A stretch of DNA of 34,704 nt from Acidimicrobium ferrooxidans DSM 10331 (lineage in GTDB: Bacteria; Actinomycetota; Acidimicrobiia; Acidimicrobiales; Ilumatobacteraceae), in NCBI GenBank assembly GCA_945900735.1, contig CAMDJX010000007.1, positions 1 to 34,704 on the forward strand. Direction: 5' to 3'. Positions 1 to 8,744 of the stretch are shown here, piece by piece. The position numbers and the translations under genes are program-made. Positions within the stretch are counted from its first letter, which is position 1, and every line of letters begins with the position of its first letter. The notes under the pieces were generated by a model. The model saw only the letters and a program-made list of their open reading frames with translations, was not told where the DNA came from and made no database searches.

Positions 1-87
1 TTGTCGGCGTCGGTGCGCGACGCATCGCTTGGTGTTGTACTCATTGCGTCATCACGACGGTTCACGCTACTTGCCGTGTGCCGATAG
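1..87 (+). CDS. possible 3' end of an upstream gene (partial, unidentified)
   Basis: Frame 1 is open from base 1 to TAG at 85-87 (LSASVRDASLGVVLIASSRRFTLLAVCR*); too short to identify. Confidence 0.35.
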   Translation: MSASVRDASLGVVLIASSRRFTLLAVCR

Positions 88-90
88 CCT
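85..90 (+). promoter_or_regulatory. candidate leaderless -10 (TAGCCT) for pgi
   Basis: TANNNT followed by 7 nt then GTG at 98. Confidence 0.45.
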
Positions 91-97
91 GAAACAA

Positions 98-1687
98 GTG
101 GATATCACCACCTCGACCCCGTGGAAGCAAGTGCTTTCGCTCGCGGCATCTAGCCAACAGCACACCCTTGCTCAGATGTTTGCCGCCGACGCCAAGCGCG
201 CAAGCACAATGACGATGCAGGCAAACGTTGGCGCACAATCGCTGCTTGTGGATGTTTCGAAGCAGAACATTTCTTCCGAAATACTGAGCGCACTCCTTGA
301 TGTTGTGCGCGAGGCGGGCGTAGAGCAACGACGCGACGTGATGTTCAGCGGCGCAGTAGTAAACAACACCGAGCAGCAGCCCGCCTTGCATATTGCATTG
401 CGCTCGAAGGCAACCTCAGACGTGTCGGCGGCGGTTGCGGCCGAGCGAAAAAAGATGACCGAGTTTGCCAACGGCGTGCGCAACGGCACGATTTGTGGAG
501 CAACCGGCAAAACATTTACACATGTTGTCAACGTGGGCATTGGCGGAAGTGACTTGGGGCCACGCTTGGTGTGGGAAGCGCTGAGCCCGGTGGTGAAAGC
601 CGATCTGCAGTGTCGTTTCGTTTCCAACATCGACCCACTCGGCGTGCAACAAGCGCTGCAGGGCCTGGATGCCGAGCGCACGTTGGTAGTGATGTGCTCC
701 AAGACTTTTTCGACAAGCGAAACACTGGCTAACAGCCGCGCGATTGCTGCCTGGTTAGAAAGTGCGTTGGGCGCCGATGCGGTTGCTCAACACTGCGTGG
801 TAGTTGCAGTAGACGCGCAGAAGGCGCGCGCACAGAACATCGCGTTCGCTCATTCGTTTGCCATGTGGCAGTGGGTTGGTGGGCGGTATTCGGTTTCTTC
901 GGCTGTCAATTTGTGCAACGTGGTTGCCTTCGGGCCAGAAGTGCACGACCAAATGTTGGATGGCATGCGTGCCATCGACGAGCATTTCGCGTCTGCACCG
1001 TTGCAACAAAACATTCCAATGGTGTTGGGTGCTATTGGCGTTTGGAATAGGTCGGTGCTTGGCCGCGCAACGCATGCGCTCATTTCGTACTCCGACGCGC
1101 TGGCCTCGTTTGCGCCGTACGTTCAGCAGCTAGAGATGGAAAGCAATGGCAAGCGCGTGCGCACAGACGGCACGCCGGTTTCGGTTGAAACGGCGCCGGT
1201 CATTTGGGGTGGTGTGGGCACCAACTCTCAGCACGCTTACATGCAGTTACTGCATCAGGGAACCTCTGTGATCCCTGTGGATTTCATTGGCTTTGCCAAA
1301 GTGCTTGCGCAGGGCTCAGAAGAACACGACGCGTTGGTTGCAAATATGTTGGCGCAGTCGCAAGCACTTGCATTCGGTCGCACAGCAGATGGCGCGGGTG
1401 ACGCTTCATTGGCCGAGCATCGCGCAATGCCAGGCAACCGCCCAAGCACCACCATCATTGCTAGCCAACTGTCGGCTGCAACCCTTGGGGCACTGATTGC
1501 CCTTTACGAGCACAGCACGTTTGTGCAGGGCTGCATTTGGGATATCAACTCGTTCGATCAGTGGGGCGTGGAGCACGGTAAACAACTTGCCGCCACGGTG
1601 GCTGCAGATATTGCCGAAGGTTCGGCAAGTGCCGGCCACGATTCTTCAACAAAATCGCTGCTTGATTGGTACTTGAAGCACCGATAA
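98..1687 (+). CDS. pgi: glucose-6-phosphate isomerase
   Basis: Pgi signatures (VNVGIGGSDLGPRL, SKTFSTSET, GGRYSVSSAVNL, QLEMESNGK). GTG at 98 preferred over the track's TTG at 29: TAGCCT at 85-90 lies 7 nt upstream and the Pgi-like N-terminus VDITTSTPWKQV begins there. Confidence 0.95.
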   Translation: MDITTSTPWKQVLSLAASSQQHTLAQMFAADAKRASTMTMQANVGAQSLLVDVSKQNISSEILSALLDVVREAGVEQRRDVMFSGAVVNNTEQQPALHIALRSKATSDVSAAVAAERKKMTEFANGVRNGTICGATGKTFTHVVNVGIGGSDLGPRLVWEALSPVVKADLQCRFVSNIDPLGVQQALQGLDAERTLVVMCSKTFSTSETLANSRAIAAWLESALGADAVAQHCVVVAVDAQKARAQNIAFAHSFAMWQWVGGRYSVSSAVNLCNVVAFGPEVHDQMLDGMRAIDEHFASAPLQQNIPMVLGAIGVWNRSVLGRATHALISYSDALASFAPYVQQLEMESNGKRVRTDGTPVSVETAPVIWGGVGTNSQHAYMQLLHQGTSVIPVDFIGFAKVLAQGSEEHDALVANMLAQSQALAFGRTADGAGDASLAEHRAMPGNRPSTTIIASQLSAATLGALIALYEHSTFVQGCIWDINSFDQWGVEHGKQLAATVAADIAEGSASAGHDSSTKSLLDWYLKHR

Positions 1688-1693
1688 GCCACG

Positions 1694-1699
1694 TAGTCT
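1694..1699 (+). promoter_or_regulatory. candidate leaderless -10 (TAGTCT)
   Basis: TAGTCT, 6 nt, GTG at 1706. Confidence 0.45.
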
Positions 1700-1705
1700 T
1701 TCGGC

Positions 1706-2656
1706 GTGGCCGTGCAGATTTCGCAAGCAGAACGGATGATGAACTTGCTGGCGTTGTTGGTGCAACGCTCGCAACCACTGACGCTCAAACAGATTCGCCA
1801 AGAATTGGGCAACCAGTATTCGCCGAGTGACACCGCAGCCAGGGCCGCATTCGAGCGCGACAAGAATGATTTGCGACAGATGGGAATACCCATCGAGATG
1901 ATCACGTTGGGCGGCGATGCGGCCGGCGAAGGCGCCTACAAAGTAGATCGCCGCAAGTTTGAGTTAAGCGATTTGCGGCTCACCGAAAGTGAAAGGGAAG
2001 CGTTGCAGATGGCTGTTGCGACCATTCGCTTGGGCGCAAGCCACGGCGACGAAGCGCTGTGGAAGTTGGGTGGCGAGCGCGCACTGAATACGCCTTCCAC
2101 CAGTGTGAACGTGCAACTGGACGACAGCATCTTGCCGGCACTTGCCGCGGGCGTGGTGGAGCATCGCACGTTCAACTTCACATATAAAGGTGAGAAGCGA
2201 CGCGTAGACCCATACGGGTTGTTGGCGCGAAATGGTTTTTGGTACATCGTTGGTTTCGACCACCTGCGTGGCGCGCAGCGAGTGTTCCGTGTAGATCGCA
2301 TCGAAGGGAAACTGGAAGCGGGCGACAAAGGTTCGTTTCAGCGCCCCGATGGTTTCGATTTGGCGAAGGCCGTGCCAACCGAGCAAGAGATGTTGGCAGA
2401 AGGCGACAGCCAAAGCCCAACTGCCGTGGTGTTGGTAGACAAAACACTTGCCAGCCGAGTGCGCCGCGAGTTTGGCGATGGTTCGGTAGCCAAAGAACGC
2501 GCAGATGGTTCGATCGAGTTTGTTATTCCGTGCGCCAACTTGGACGCCTTTCGGTTGTGGTTGTTTGCCATGGTCGACCGGGCCGAGGTGCTGTCGCCGC
2601 CGGCAATTAGGGCCAAAGTCATCGAGTGGCTTACACAACAGGCGCGGGGCAACTGA
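1706..2656 (+). CDS. WYL-domain transcriptional regulator, PafB-like
   Basis: N-terminal HTH region and WYL region (RVDPYGLLARNGFWYIVGFDHLRGAQRVFRVDRIEG). Confidence 0.88.
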   Translation: MAVQISQAERMMNLLALLVQRSQPLTLKQIRQELGNQYSPSDTAARAAFERDKNDLRQMGIPIEMITLGGDAAGEGAYKVDRRKFELSDLRLTESEREALQMAVATIRLGASHGDEALWKLGGERALNTPSTSVNVQLDDSILPALAAGVVEHRTFNFTYKGEKRRVDPYGLLARNGFWYIVGFDHLRGAQRVFRVDRIEGKLEAGDKGSFQRPDGFDLAKAVPTEQEMLAEGDSQSPTAVVLVDKTLASRVRREFGDGSVAKERADGSIEFVIPCANLDAFRLWLFAMVDRAEVLSPPAIRAKVIEWLTQQARGN

Positions 2657-3657
2657 TGGCTTCGCGAAAAGTTGTGCGTAAGGGAGTAGCCAATTTGTTG
2701 TCTGGGCGCAAAGCGCGCCGCGGCCCTCGCAGCGCGGCGGAGCGTGTGTCTGGTTTGCTCGTGATGTTGCCGTGGGTGCTCGAGCGCAAACGAGTGAAGC
2801 TTGCCGACATGGCCAAACAATTCAAATTGACCGAGGCCGAATTGATGGCCGACATCATGATGGCTGCAATGTGCGGCGTGCCGCCATATTCGCCAGATGC
2901 GTTGATCGATGTGTTTGTAGACGAAGACGAAGTGGTGGCCGAAGTGCCTTCCGTATTTTCCCGACCGTTGCAACTGAACACGGCAGAAGTGTTTGCCCTT
3001 GTCACCATGGGCCAGGCCGCAATGAAATTGGCCGGCGCCGACACATCGGGCCCTCTTGCAACCGCACTAGCCAAAGTGCGGCCGCTGTTGCCCGACGACT
3101 CGATGGTGGTGGTGGACATTGCCAACATCAAGTTTCTGCCCGAGTTGCGCCAGGCCCTGAACCCCGCCGAGCAAGTGACGATTACCTACTTCGCGCCGTC
3201 TACCGCCACACGCACCGAGCGCACCATCACGCCGCGTGCAGTGTTTGAAGACGCGGGCAATTGGTATGTGTCGGCCGACGACAACTTGTCTGGCGAGCGC
3301 CGCGTGTTTCGTGTCGATCGCATCGAGGCACTCACTCGCACCGGCGTACTGGCGCCAAAGTTTGGCGAGCCAGATGAAATGGACAGCGACGGCCCCGAAT
3401 GGTTTGGCGACGCAGTGCAACACGTGACGTTGCGCGTTGCCCCGCGGGCGCGGTGGGTTGTGGAGTCGTACCCCTACGTGTCGCGAGTGCAGGAAGCCGA
3501 TGGCAGCAGCGTGGTGCAGATGGCGGTCAGTAGCGAGCACTGGCTGGGCAGATTGTTGTTACGGGCAGGAAGCGATGTGCAGGTTGTAGAGCCCGCCAAC
3601 TTCGCCGACTTAAGCCAGCGCACGGCACGCAACGTGCTGCAGCGCTATGGCAAATAG
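2656..3657 (+). CDS. WYL-domain transcriptional regulator, PafC-like
   Basis: ATG at 2656 overlaps the preceding TGA (TGATG); WYL-like region (ITPRAVFEDAGNWYVSADDNLSGERRVFRVDRIEAL). Confidence 0.85.
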   Translation: MASRKVVRKGVANLLSGRKARRGPRSAAERVSGLLVMLPWVLERKRVKLADMAKQFKLTEAELMADIMMAAMCGVPPYSPDALIDVFVDEDEVVAEVPSVFSRPLQLNTAEVFALVTMGQAAMKLAGADTSGPLATALAKVRPLLPDDSMVVVDIANIKFLPELRQALNPAEQVTITYFAPSTATRTERTITPRAVFEDAGNWYVSADDNLSGERRVFRVDRIEALTRTGVLAPKFGEPDEMDSDGPEWFGDAVQHVTLRVAPRARWVVESYPYVSRVQEADGSSVVQMAVSSEHWLGRLLLRAGSDVQVVEPANFADLSQRTARNVLQRYGK

Positions 3658-4068
3658 TTATTTGGAGGCGAGTGCCTTGGTGAAGCTTTCGCGGTCGAAG
3701 TAGTCGCGCCACAGCGCAATTTTGCCTTCGCTGACCACAAATAGGCCTGCAATATCTAGCTCGATCCAGCGGCCATCCATTTCGAAGCGGTCGGTGCGTT
3801 CGTTCATGACAACGCCGTGTTCCATGTCGCCGCTGCTTACTTGGTGGTGAATGAGCCATTCAATCTTGGTTGCTTCGGCCATGAACTCGCTCAAAATTGC
3901 GATCATTGCATCTTTGCCAAACACCTTGGTGATGGGCACGTTGTCGTATTCGCAGTCGTCACTGACCATGTCCATTGCCGCAGTGAAGTGGCTTTGTTCG
4001 ATGTTCTCGATGAACCGTGTGACGAATTCGCCCGGATCGGTAATGGTGCTGATGCTTGCTGATGCCAT
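3658..4068 (-). CDS. SnoaL-like / limonene-1,2-epoxide hydrolase-type protein
   Basis: 136 aa; NTF2-like pattern (FIENIEQSHFTAAMDMVSDDCEYDNVPI ... IALWRDYFD). Confidence 0.8.
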   Translation of the reverse strand: MASASISTITDPGEFVTRFIENIEQSHFTAAMDMVSDDCEYDNVPITKVFGKDAMIAILSEFMAEATKIEWLIHHQVSSGDMEHGVVMNERTDRFEMDGRWIELDIAGLFVVSEGKIALWRDYFDRESFTKALASK

Positions 4069-4131
4069 GCCTCTAGTTTGACAGGCGCACCACGCGCAAT
4101 TGCGCTTATCGAGTGTGTATGGCCAACCTAA

Positions 4132-4494
4132 TTAAGCAGAGTGTGCAACGCGGGCACGGATGCCAATCGGTGCAGCAACGGTGTAGCCGGCCATGTGCCG
4201 CTGTTCTTCGTTTTCGCCGCCCCAAAAACCGTACTCGTGATTGTTTCGTGCGTACTCTTTGCAAATTGACTGCACGTTGCATGCGTCGCACAACGAACGC
4301 GCCTTTGCTTCGCGACGATCGCGTGCCTGAGGACGCTCTACTTTTGGTGCGAAGAACAACTTCATCTTGCCCTTGCAATTTGCTTCGCGAGTCCAGTCGG
4401 ATTCCTGAGTAATGGGCGTGAGCAAATCAACCGAATCGGAGACGCCAAAACGATGCTCGGCGGTGACCATTTTGATGGACGAGTTGAGCGACAT
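4132..4494 (-). CDS. WhiB-family transcriptional regulator
   Basis: Four-Cys arrangement (C..CDAC.....C) plus GFWGG variant of the GVWGG turn. Confidence 0.9.
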   Translation of the reverse strand: MSLNSSIKMVTAEHRFGVSDSVDLLTPITQESDWTREANCKGKMKLFFAPKVERPQARDRREAKARSLCDACNVQSICKEYARNNHEYGFWGGENEEQRHMAGYTVAAPIGIRARVAHSA

Positions 4495-4584
4495 TTTCGA
4501 TGCCTTTCACTACTGGGTGTATTTAACACTAAGTCGCTGAAGGCTGAAATTGCAAGGAAATAACCTGTGGCGTGTGGCTCTTGG

Positions 4585-5994
4585 TTACAGCAGTTCGGCA
4601 GCCAGGCTGGCTACCTCGCTGCGCTCGCAGGCGGCCAGCGTGATGTGCCCAAAGCAGCGCTGGCCTGCAAAGGCATGGATGAGGACCGCGAGGGCGTTGT
4701 TCGACTCGCCCATGTAGGGGGCATCGATCTGGCTGGTGTCGCCGGTGAAGACAACCTTGGTACCTTCGCCGATGCGGGTGAGGATGGTCTTCAGCGTGGT
4801 GGGCTCCAAGTTTTGGGCTTCGTCCACCACAACAAATTGCTGCTGCAGCGATCGGCCGCGAAGAAACGTCACCGACTCCAGTGTCAGTTGACCGCGATCG
4901 GTGAGGTCGTCGATGAGGCTGCGCGCATCGCGACTGGAACGCTGATCGGTGAGCGCCACGATCGCATCATGAATTGCCGACATCCACGGGTCGAGTTTTT
5001 CGTCCAAGTTGCCCGGCAGGAAACCAACGTCTGCTCGGCCAACTGGCACGAGCGGTCGGTACACAGCCAGCCGTTCGTAGCGGCGTTGTTCCACCACTTG
5101 CTCAAGCCCGCACGCAATTGCCATCAGCGTCTTGCCCGTGCCCGCGCGCCCGTCGAGGGCGATCACGGTGATTTCTGGATCGAGCAATAGTTCGAGCGCA
5201 AAGCGCTGTTCTTTGCTTCGCGCGCGCAAGCCCCATGCCTCGGGTGGTGCTTGCGAAAGCAGTTTCAGTTCGTTGTCGGTGCAGCGGGTGAGCGCCGACT
5301 GCGAACCGGAACGCAAGACCGCAAAGTTGTTGTCGACCAGCGCGGTTGTGCCAACAACCGAAACCATCTCGACGCCGCCACTTTTGTACAGCGCGTCGAT
5401 GTGCTCGACGGTGGTATCGATAGAAGTCCAGCCCATTGGCCTGCTGGAAACCGCCGCACCAACTGGCTGGTGTTCTTCTGCGATGAGGCCCATGTGGGCT
5501 GCCTTAATGCGCAGCGCCGCATCGTTGGAAATCATGCGCGTGGGCGATGTGCGCATTTGCCCAAGCGCTGCGCCAATAATCCGGTTGTCGGGAATCTCTG
5601 GGTCGAGCCCGTGCTCGATCAGCAAGTGGCGCTGAATGCCGTTCACTTCTATTTGCACCGTCCCGCCCTCGGGGGTGTCGTGCACTGCAACAGGCGTTGC
5701 AAGCGAACCGCCTGCTTTGCGTCGCAACTCTTCAATCGTTCGCAACGCTGTACGTGCGGAACGACCAACATCATCCATTCGTGTTTTCAATCCATCAAGC
5801 TCTTCAACAACAGTGAGCGGGATGACCACGTCGCAACCAACGTACGTAAACAAGCAGGCTGGGTCGGCAACTAATACCGATGTATCGAGAACGACGCGAG
5901 TGGGGCGAAGTGTTGGTGTGGCGTCGACGTGAAGAGCGAGTGTTTCGCCAGCGATGTCTGTGTGCTGGTCAGATGATGAGTCGTGAGTACGCAA
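4585..5994 (-). CDS. PhoH-family ATPase with N-terminal PIN domain
   Basis: PIN start (VVLDTSVLVADP), Walker A (ALDGRAGTGKTLMA), Walker B-like (FVVVDEAQNLEP). Start appears to be TTG. Confidence 0.92.
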   Translation of the reverse strand: MRTHDSSSDQHTDIAGETLALHVDATPTLRPTRVVLDTSVLVADPACLFTYVGCDVVIPLTVVEELDGLKTRMDDVGRSARTALRTIEELRRKAGGSLATPVAVHDTPEGGTVQIEVNGIQRHLLIEHGLDPEIPDNRIIGAALGQMRTSPTRMISNDAALRIKAAHMGLIAEEHQPVGAAVSSRPMGWTSIDTTVEHIDALYKSGGVEMVSVVGTTALVDNNFAVLRSGSQSALTRCTDNELKLLSQAPPEAWGLRARSKEQRFALELLLDPEITVIALDGRAGTGKTLMAIACGLEQVVEQRRYERLAVYRPLVPVGRADVGFLPGNLDEKLDPWMSAIHDAIVALTDQRSSRDARSLIDDLTDRGQLTLESVTFLRGRSLQQQFVVVDEAQNLEPTTLKTILTRIGEGTKVVFTGDTSQIDAPYMGESNNALAVLIHAFAGQRCFGHITLAACERSEVASLAAELL

Positions 5995-6544
5995 CAGTGC
6001 TTAGTGTTGCCGAACGGAAAATTGCAATGGTGGATACCGAGCAAGTTTTTTGTAATTTTTTGGTTTTGGGGGGTGAAAAAGGGCAATTTTGGGAAATATT
6101 TTTAAAATATTTTTCCGGTCTTTTTCGCCGGTTTTCGACCCTCTCAAACCCACTGTTTACGGGGGTGGCGAGGCTCAAATCCTTACCCGTATTGGAGTGG
6201 ATTTTCGCACGCTTGAAGCCCTTACTGGATAAGGAAATGGCCCAAAATCTCAAAATTGAGGCCCCGCGAAACCCAATACCAGTATGGATTTTAGCAAATT
6301 CATTGGGTTTTTGCCCGATTTCAACCCAGGAAAAACACTCAAAACAACACAACATTTTTTTATCAAAAGTTTGCTCAAAATTCTTCTCTTTCTGAACAAA
6401 AATCGATGAAGAAAATTGGTGACAACGGACTTCGCAGCAAGTGCTGAAAGGACGCAAAACGTTTTCAATGCTTGCAATTTGATTTCAGACCTATTCAGAT
6501 AGTGAATGAATCAGTTTCCGATTCCGAGAAAGTTAGGTAAGCAA
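5995..6544. other. AT-rich intergenic region between phoH and HU
   Basis: About 0.5 kb with no convincing ORF, strongly A/T-rich relative to flanks, containing a perfect AAATATTTT-T-AAAATATTT inverted repeat at 6094-6112. Confidence 0.7.
6094..6112. repeat. perfect 9-bp-arm AT inverted repeat
   Basis: AAATATTTT (6094-6102), T, AAAATATTT (6104-6112). Confidence 0.85.
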
Positions 6545-6829
6545 ATGACAAAAGCAGAGCTCATAGATGCAGTTGCTCAGAAGTCCGGAGTGTCGAAGGC
6601 AGATGCCGAACGCACTATCGCAAGCTTCTTTGAACTGGTCGTAGCCTCAGCGATTAAAGGTGAGAAAGTTGCATGGCCGGGCTTCGGTTCGTTCAGCACT
6701 TCAAACCGCAAAGCTCGTACCGGCCGTAACCCACAAACGGGTGCACCGGTTCAGGTACCAGCATCTACAGCAATGAAGTTCACTTCAAGCTCAACGCTGA
6801 AGAGTGAATTAAACCCAAACCGTAAGTAA
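6545..6829 (+). CDS. HU-family nucleoid protein
   Basis: MTKAELIDAVAQKSGVSKADAERTIASFFELV...GFGSFSTSNRKARTGRNPQTGAPVQVPAS. ATG at 6545 preferred over 6506. Confidence 0.95.
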   Translation: MTKAELIDAVAQKSGVSKADAERTIASFFELVVASAIKGEKVAWPGFGSFSTSNRKARTGRNPQTGAPVQVPASTAMKFTSSSTLKSELNPNRK

Positions 6830-6837
6830 TACCTATC

Positions 6838-6843
6838 AAGGAG
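6838..6843 (+). promoter_or_regulatory. Shine-Dalgarno AAGGAG for the 49-aa ORF
   Basis: AAGGAG, 7 nt before ATG 6851. Confidence 0.8.
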
Positions 6844-6850
6844 AAATATC

Positions 6851-7000
6851 ATGGCAGCAAAAAAGCGCAAGAAGGCCGCTAAGAAGGCCCCAGCAAAGAA
6901 GCGTAAGGCAGCAAAGAAGACAGCTAAGAAGGCAACGAAGAAGGCAGCGAAGAAAGCTCCTGCCAAGAAGCGTCGCAAGAAGGCTGCAAAAAAGAAATAA
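6851..7000 (+). CDS. 49-aa Lys/Ala-rich histone H1-like basic protein (not in supplied ORF track)
   Basis: Manual translation: MAAKKRKKAAKKAPAKKRKAAKKTAKKATKKAAKKAPAKKRRKKAAKKK*. Strong SD upstream and hairpin terminator downstream. Confidence 0.85.
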   Translation: MAAKKRKKAAKKAPAKKRKAAKKTAKKATKKAAKKAPAKKRRKKAAKKK

Positions 7001-7037
7001 GGCCTTAGCCGAAAATAATTCGGTTCGGAACACTGTA

Positions 7038-7069
7038 AATCGGGGGGCTTCGGCCCCCCGATTTTTTTT
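7038..7069 (+). terminator. intrinsic terminator after HU/H1-like genes
   Basis: AATCGGGGGGC-TTCG-GCCCCCCGATT, 11-bp stem with UUCG loop, followed by a T-tract. Confidence 0.95.
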
Positions 7070-7084
7070 ATGTCCAATAATGTT

Positions 7085-7699
7085 TTAAGCGAAGTCTCCG
7101 TTGAGCCAGCTTGCAGGCAATTGCGCCAAGTCATCTGGGGTATCAATGTCGAGAGCAAGTTGTTCGTTGCGCACAATGCGCACTGGTAAGCCCAAGCGGG
7201 CTGCCTCAGCCTGATGGGCGGCAAAACTGCCTGGCCCGTAATGAAACGTAAACCCGCTGCGGGCGGGGATCACGAGCACATTGGTGCCGTCCTCGTGGCG
7301 ATCGGGAACGATGGTCACGGTTGTGGCGGCCAACTGGCTGTCGACAACCGAAAGCAGTTGTTCGGCGAAGGGCAAGTCGCTGTGCGCAACTAAAACCCAG
7401 TCGCGTTTGAACTGTGCTGCATCCACCCCGCACGCAACCGCGGCATTGAGGCCGGGGGAGGTTTGGCGAATAACGAGAGCGCCTCGTTGGCGCGCCCACT
7501 GAGCAATGTCATCGTTGTCGCACACCACAAACGTGTCGACACCGAGCGCCGCTTCCAACAGCCCGCTTGCTGTGAATTCGGCAAGTGAGGCTCGGTTCTC
7601 TTTTGACAGCACCGACTCCAACCTGGCCTTGGCGTCTGTGAAGCCCTTAATGGGCAGTACAACAGCGCCGCCATGTAATGAGGAAACGGGAGAAGCCAC
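7085..7699 (-). CDS. cofC: 2-phospho-L-lactate guanylyltransferase (F420 biosynthesis)
   Basis: VVLPIKGFTDAKARL...VVCDNDDIAQWA...HSDLPF...FHYGPGSFAAHQAEAARLG...LALDIDTPDDL. Confidence 0.88.
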   Translation of the reverse strand: MASPVSSLHGGAVVLPIKGFTDAKARLESVLSKENRASLAEFTASGLLEAALGVDTFVVCDNDDIAQWARQRGALVIRQTSPGLNAAVACGVDAAQFKRDWVLVAHSDLPFAEQLLSVVDSQLAATTVTIVPDRHEDGTNVLVIPARSGFTFHYGPGSFAAHQAEAARLGLPVRIVRNEQLALDIDTPDDLAQLPASWLNGDFA

Positions 7700-7701
7700 G
7701 G

Positions 7702-7714
7702 CCGTAGCCTACGG
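7702..7714. repeat. 13-bp palindrome CCGTAG-C-CTACGG in the cofC/gpsA divergent intergenic
   Basis: Perfect 6-bp arms around one central base. Confidence 0.6.
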
Positions 7715-7732
7715 GCGATCAAATCTCGTAGC

Positions 7733-8737
7733 GTGAGTTGGGTGGGGACAACGGTATGTGTGGTGGGCGCGGGTTCGTGGGGTACAACCGTTGCTGCACT
7801 GATTGCACAGAACACCAGCACAACATTGTGGTCGCGTCGCCAAGCGTTGGCAGATGAAATAAACGATCGACACACCAACTCGGCTTACCTTGGCGATCAT
7901 CTGTTGCCAAGTTCGTTGCATGCATCGCACGACATGGGCAAGTTGATTGGCGAGGCAGACATTGTTGCAATGGCGGTTCCGTCGCAAGGGTTTCGCTCAG
8001 TGGCAACAGAAGTGCAGCGACATATTCGTGCCGGAGTGCCAATTATCAGCCTGTCGAAAGGTTTGGAAAGCGCATCGTTTTTGCGTATGAGCGAAGTGCT
8101 GCAAGAAGCTATACCTGGCAGCCCAATTGCTGCGTTGAGCGGGCCAAACTTGGCACGAGAAATTTTGGTGGGGCAGCCGGCGGCAAGTGTTGTTGCGTGC
8201 ACCGACGAAGGTGTTGCGCGAGAAATTGCAGACCTCATTGCACGACCGACGTTTCGTTTGTATACCAACAACGACATTGTTGGTTGCGAAATTGGTGGAG
8301 TCGTAAAGAATGTCATTGCGATTGCGGCAGGAATTGCGCAAGGTTTTGGTTTTGGTGACAACACCAAAGCAACGCTGGTGACACGCGGCCTGGCCGAGAT
8401 GAGCCGGTTGGGCGTGGCGCTTGGTGCAAACGCCCTCACGTTTGCCGGCCTGGCCGGAATGGGCGACATCATGGCCACGTGCGCCTCTGAGCAAAGCCGC
8501 AACACGCAGGTGGGTATGCGCCTTGGCAAAGGCGAATTGATTACTGACATTGTGCAGTCGATGAACATGGTTGCCGAAGGCGTGAAGAGCTCGTCGTCGG
8601 TTGTGCAATTGGCCCGATCCCGCGGTGTCGAAATGCCAATTGCCGAGCAGGTGGCTGCCGTATGTGACGGTTCGCAAACAGCCGAGCAGGCCCTGCGTTC
8701 GCTGATGAGTCGTTCCTCGCGCAGCGAATTCGACTGA
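7733..8737 (+). CDS. gpsA: glycerol-3-phosphate dehydrogenase [NAD(P)+]
   Basis: VVGAGSWGTTVAALIA...VPSQGFRSV...LSGPNLAREI...GVVKNVIAIAAGIAQGFGFGDNTKATLVTRGLAEM...GMGDIMATCASEQSRN. Confidence 0.95.
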   Translation: MSWVGTTVCVVGAGSWGTTVAALIAQNTSTTLWSRRQALADEINDRHTNSAYLGDHLLPSSLHASHDMGKLIGEADIVAMAVPSQGFRSVATEVQRHIRAGVPIISLSKGLESASFLRMSEVLQEAIPGSPIAALSGPNLAREILVGQPAASVVACTDEGVAREIADLIARPTFRLYTNNDIVGCEIGGVVKNVIAIAAGIAQGFGFGDNTKATLVTRGLAEMSRLGVALGANALTFAGLAGMGDIMATCASEQSRNTQVGMRLGKGELITDIVQSMNMVAEGVKSSSSVVQLARSRGVEMPIAEQVAAVCDGSQTAEQALRSLMSRSSRSEFD

Positions 8738-8744
8738 ACGCAGC

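Noticed and set aside
4516-4545. GTGTATTTAACAC near-palindrome upstream of whiB
   Set aside because: Only 4-bp arms; too weak to call an operator.
5969-6457. ORFs in both strands of the AT-rich intergenic region
   Set aside because: F/K/N/S-rich translations with no family resemblance; explained by low stop-codon usage by chance in skewed sequence.
6506-6544. 13-aa N-terminal extension of HU (MNQFPIPRKLGKQ)
   Set aside because: HU homology starts at MTKAELIDAV; internal ATG 6545 is the standard start.
6751-7224. 157-aa minus-strand ORF (FFAAFLRRFLAGAFFAAFFVAFLAVFFAALRFF)
   Set aside because: Antisense of the Lys/Ala codons of the H1-like gene, which yields an artificial Phe/Ala/Leu-rich 'membrane' protein, and it crosses the terminator.
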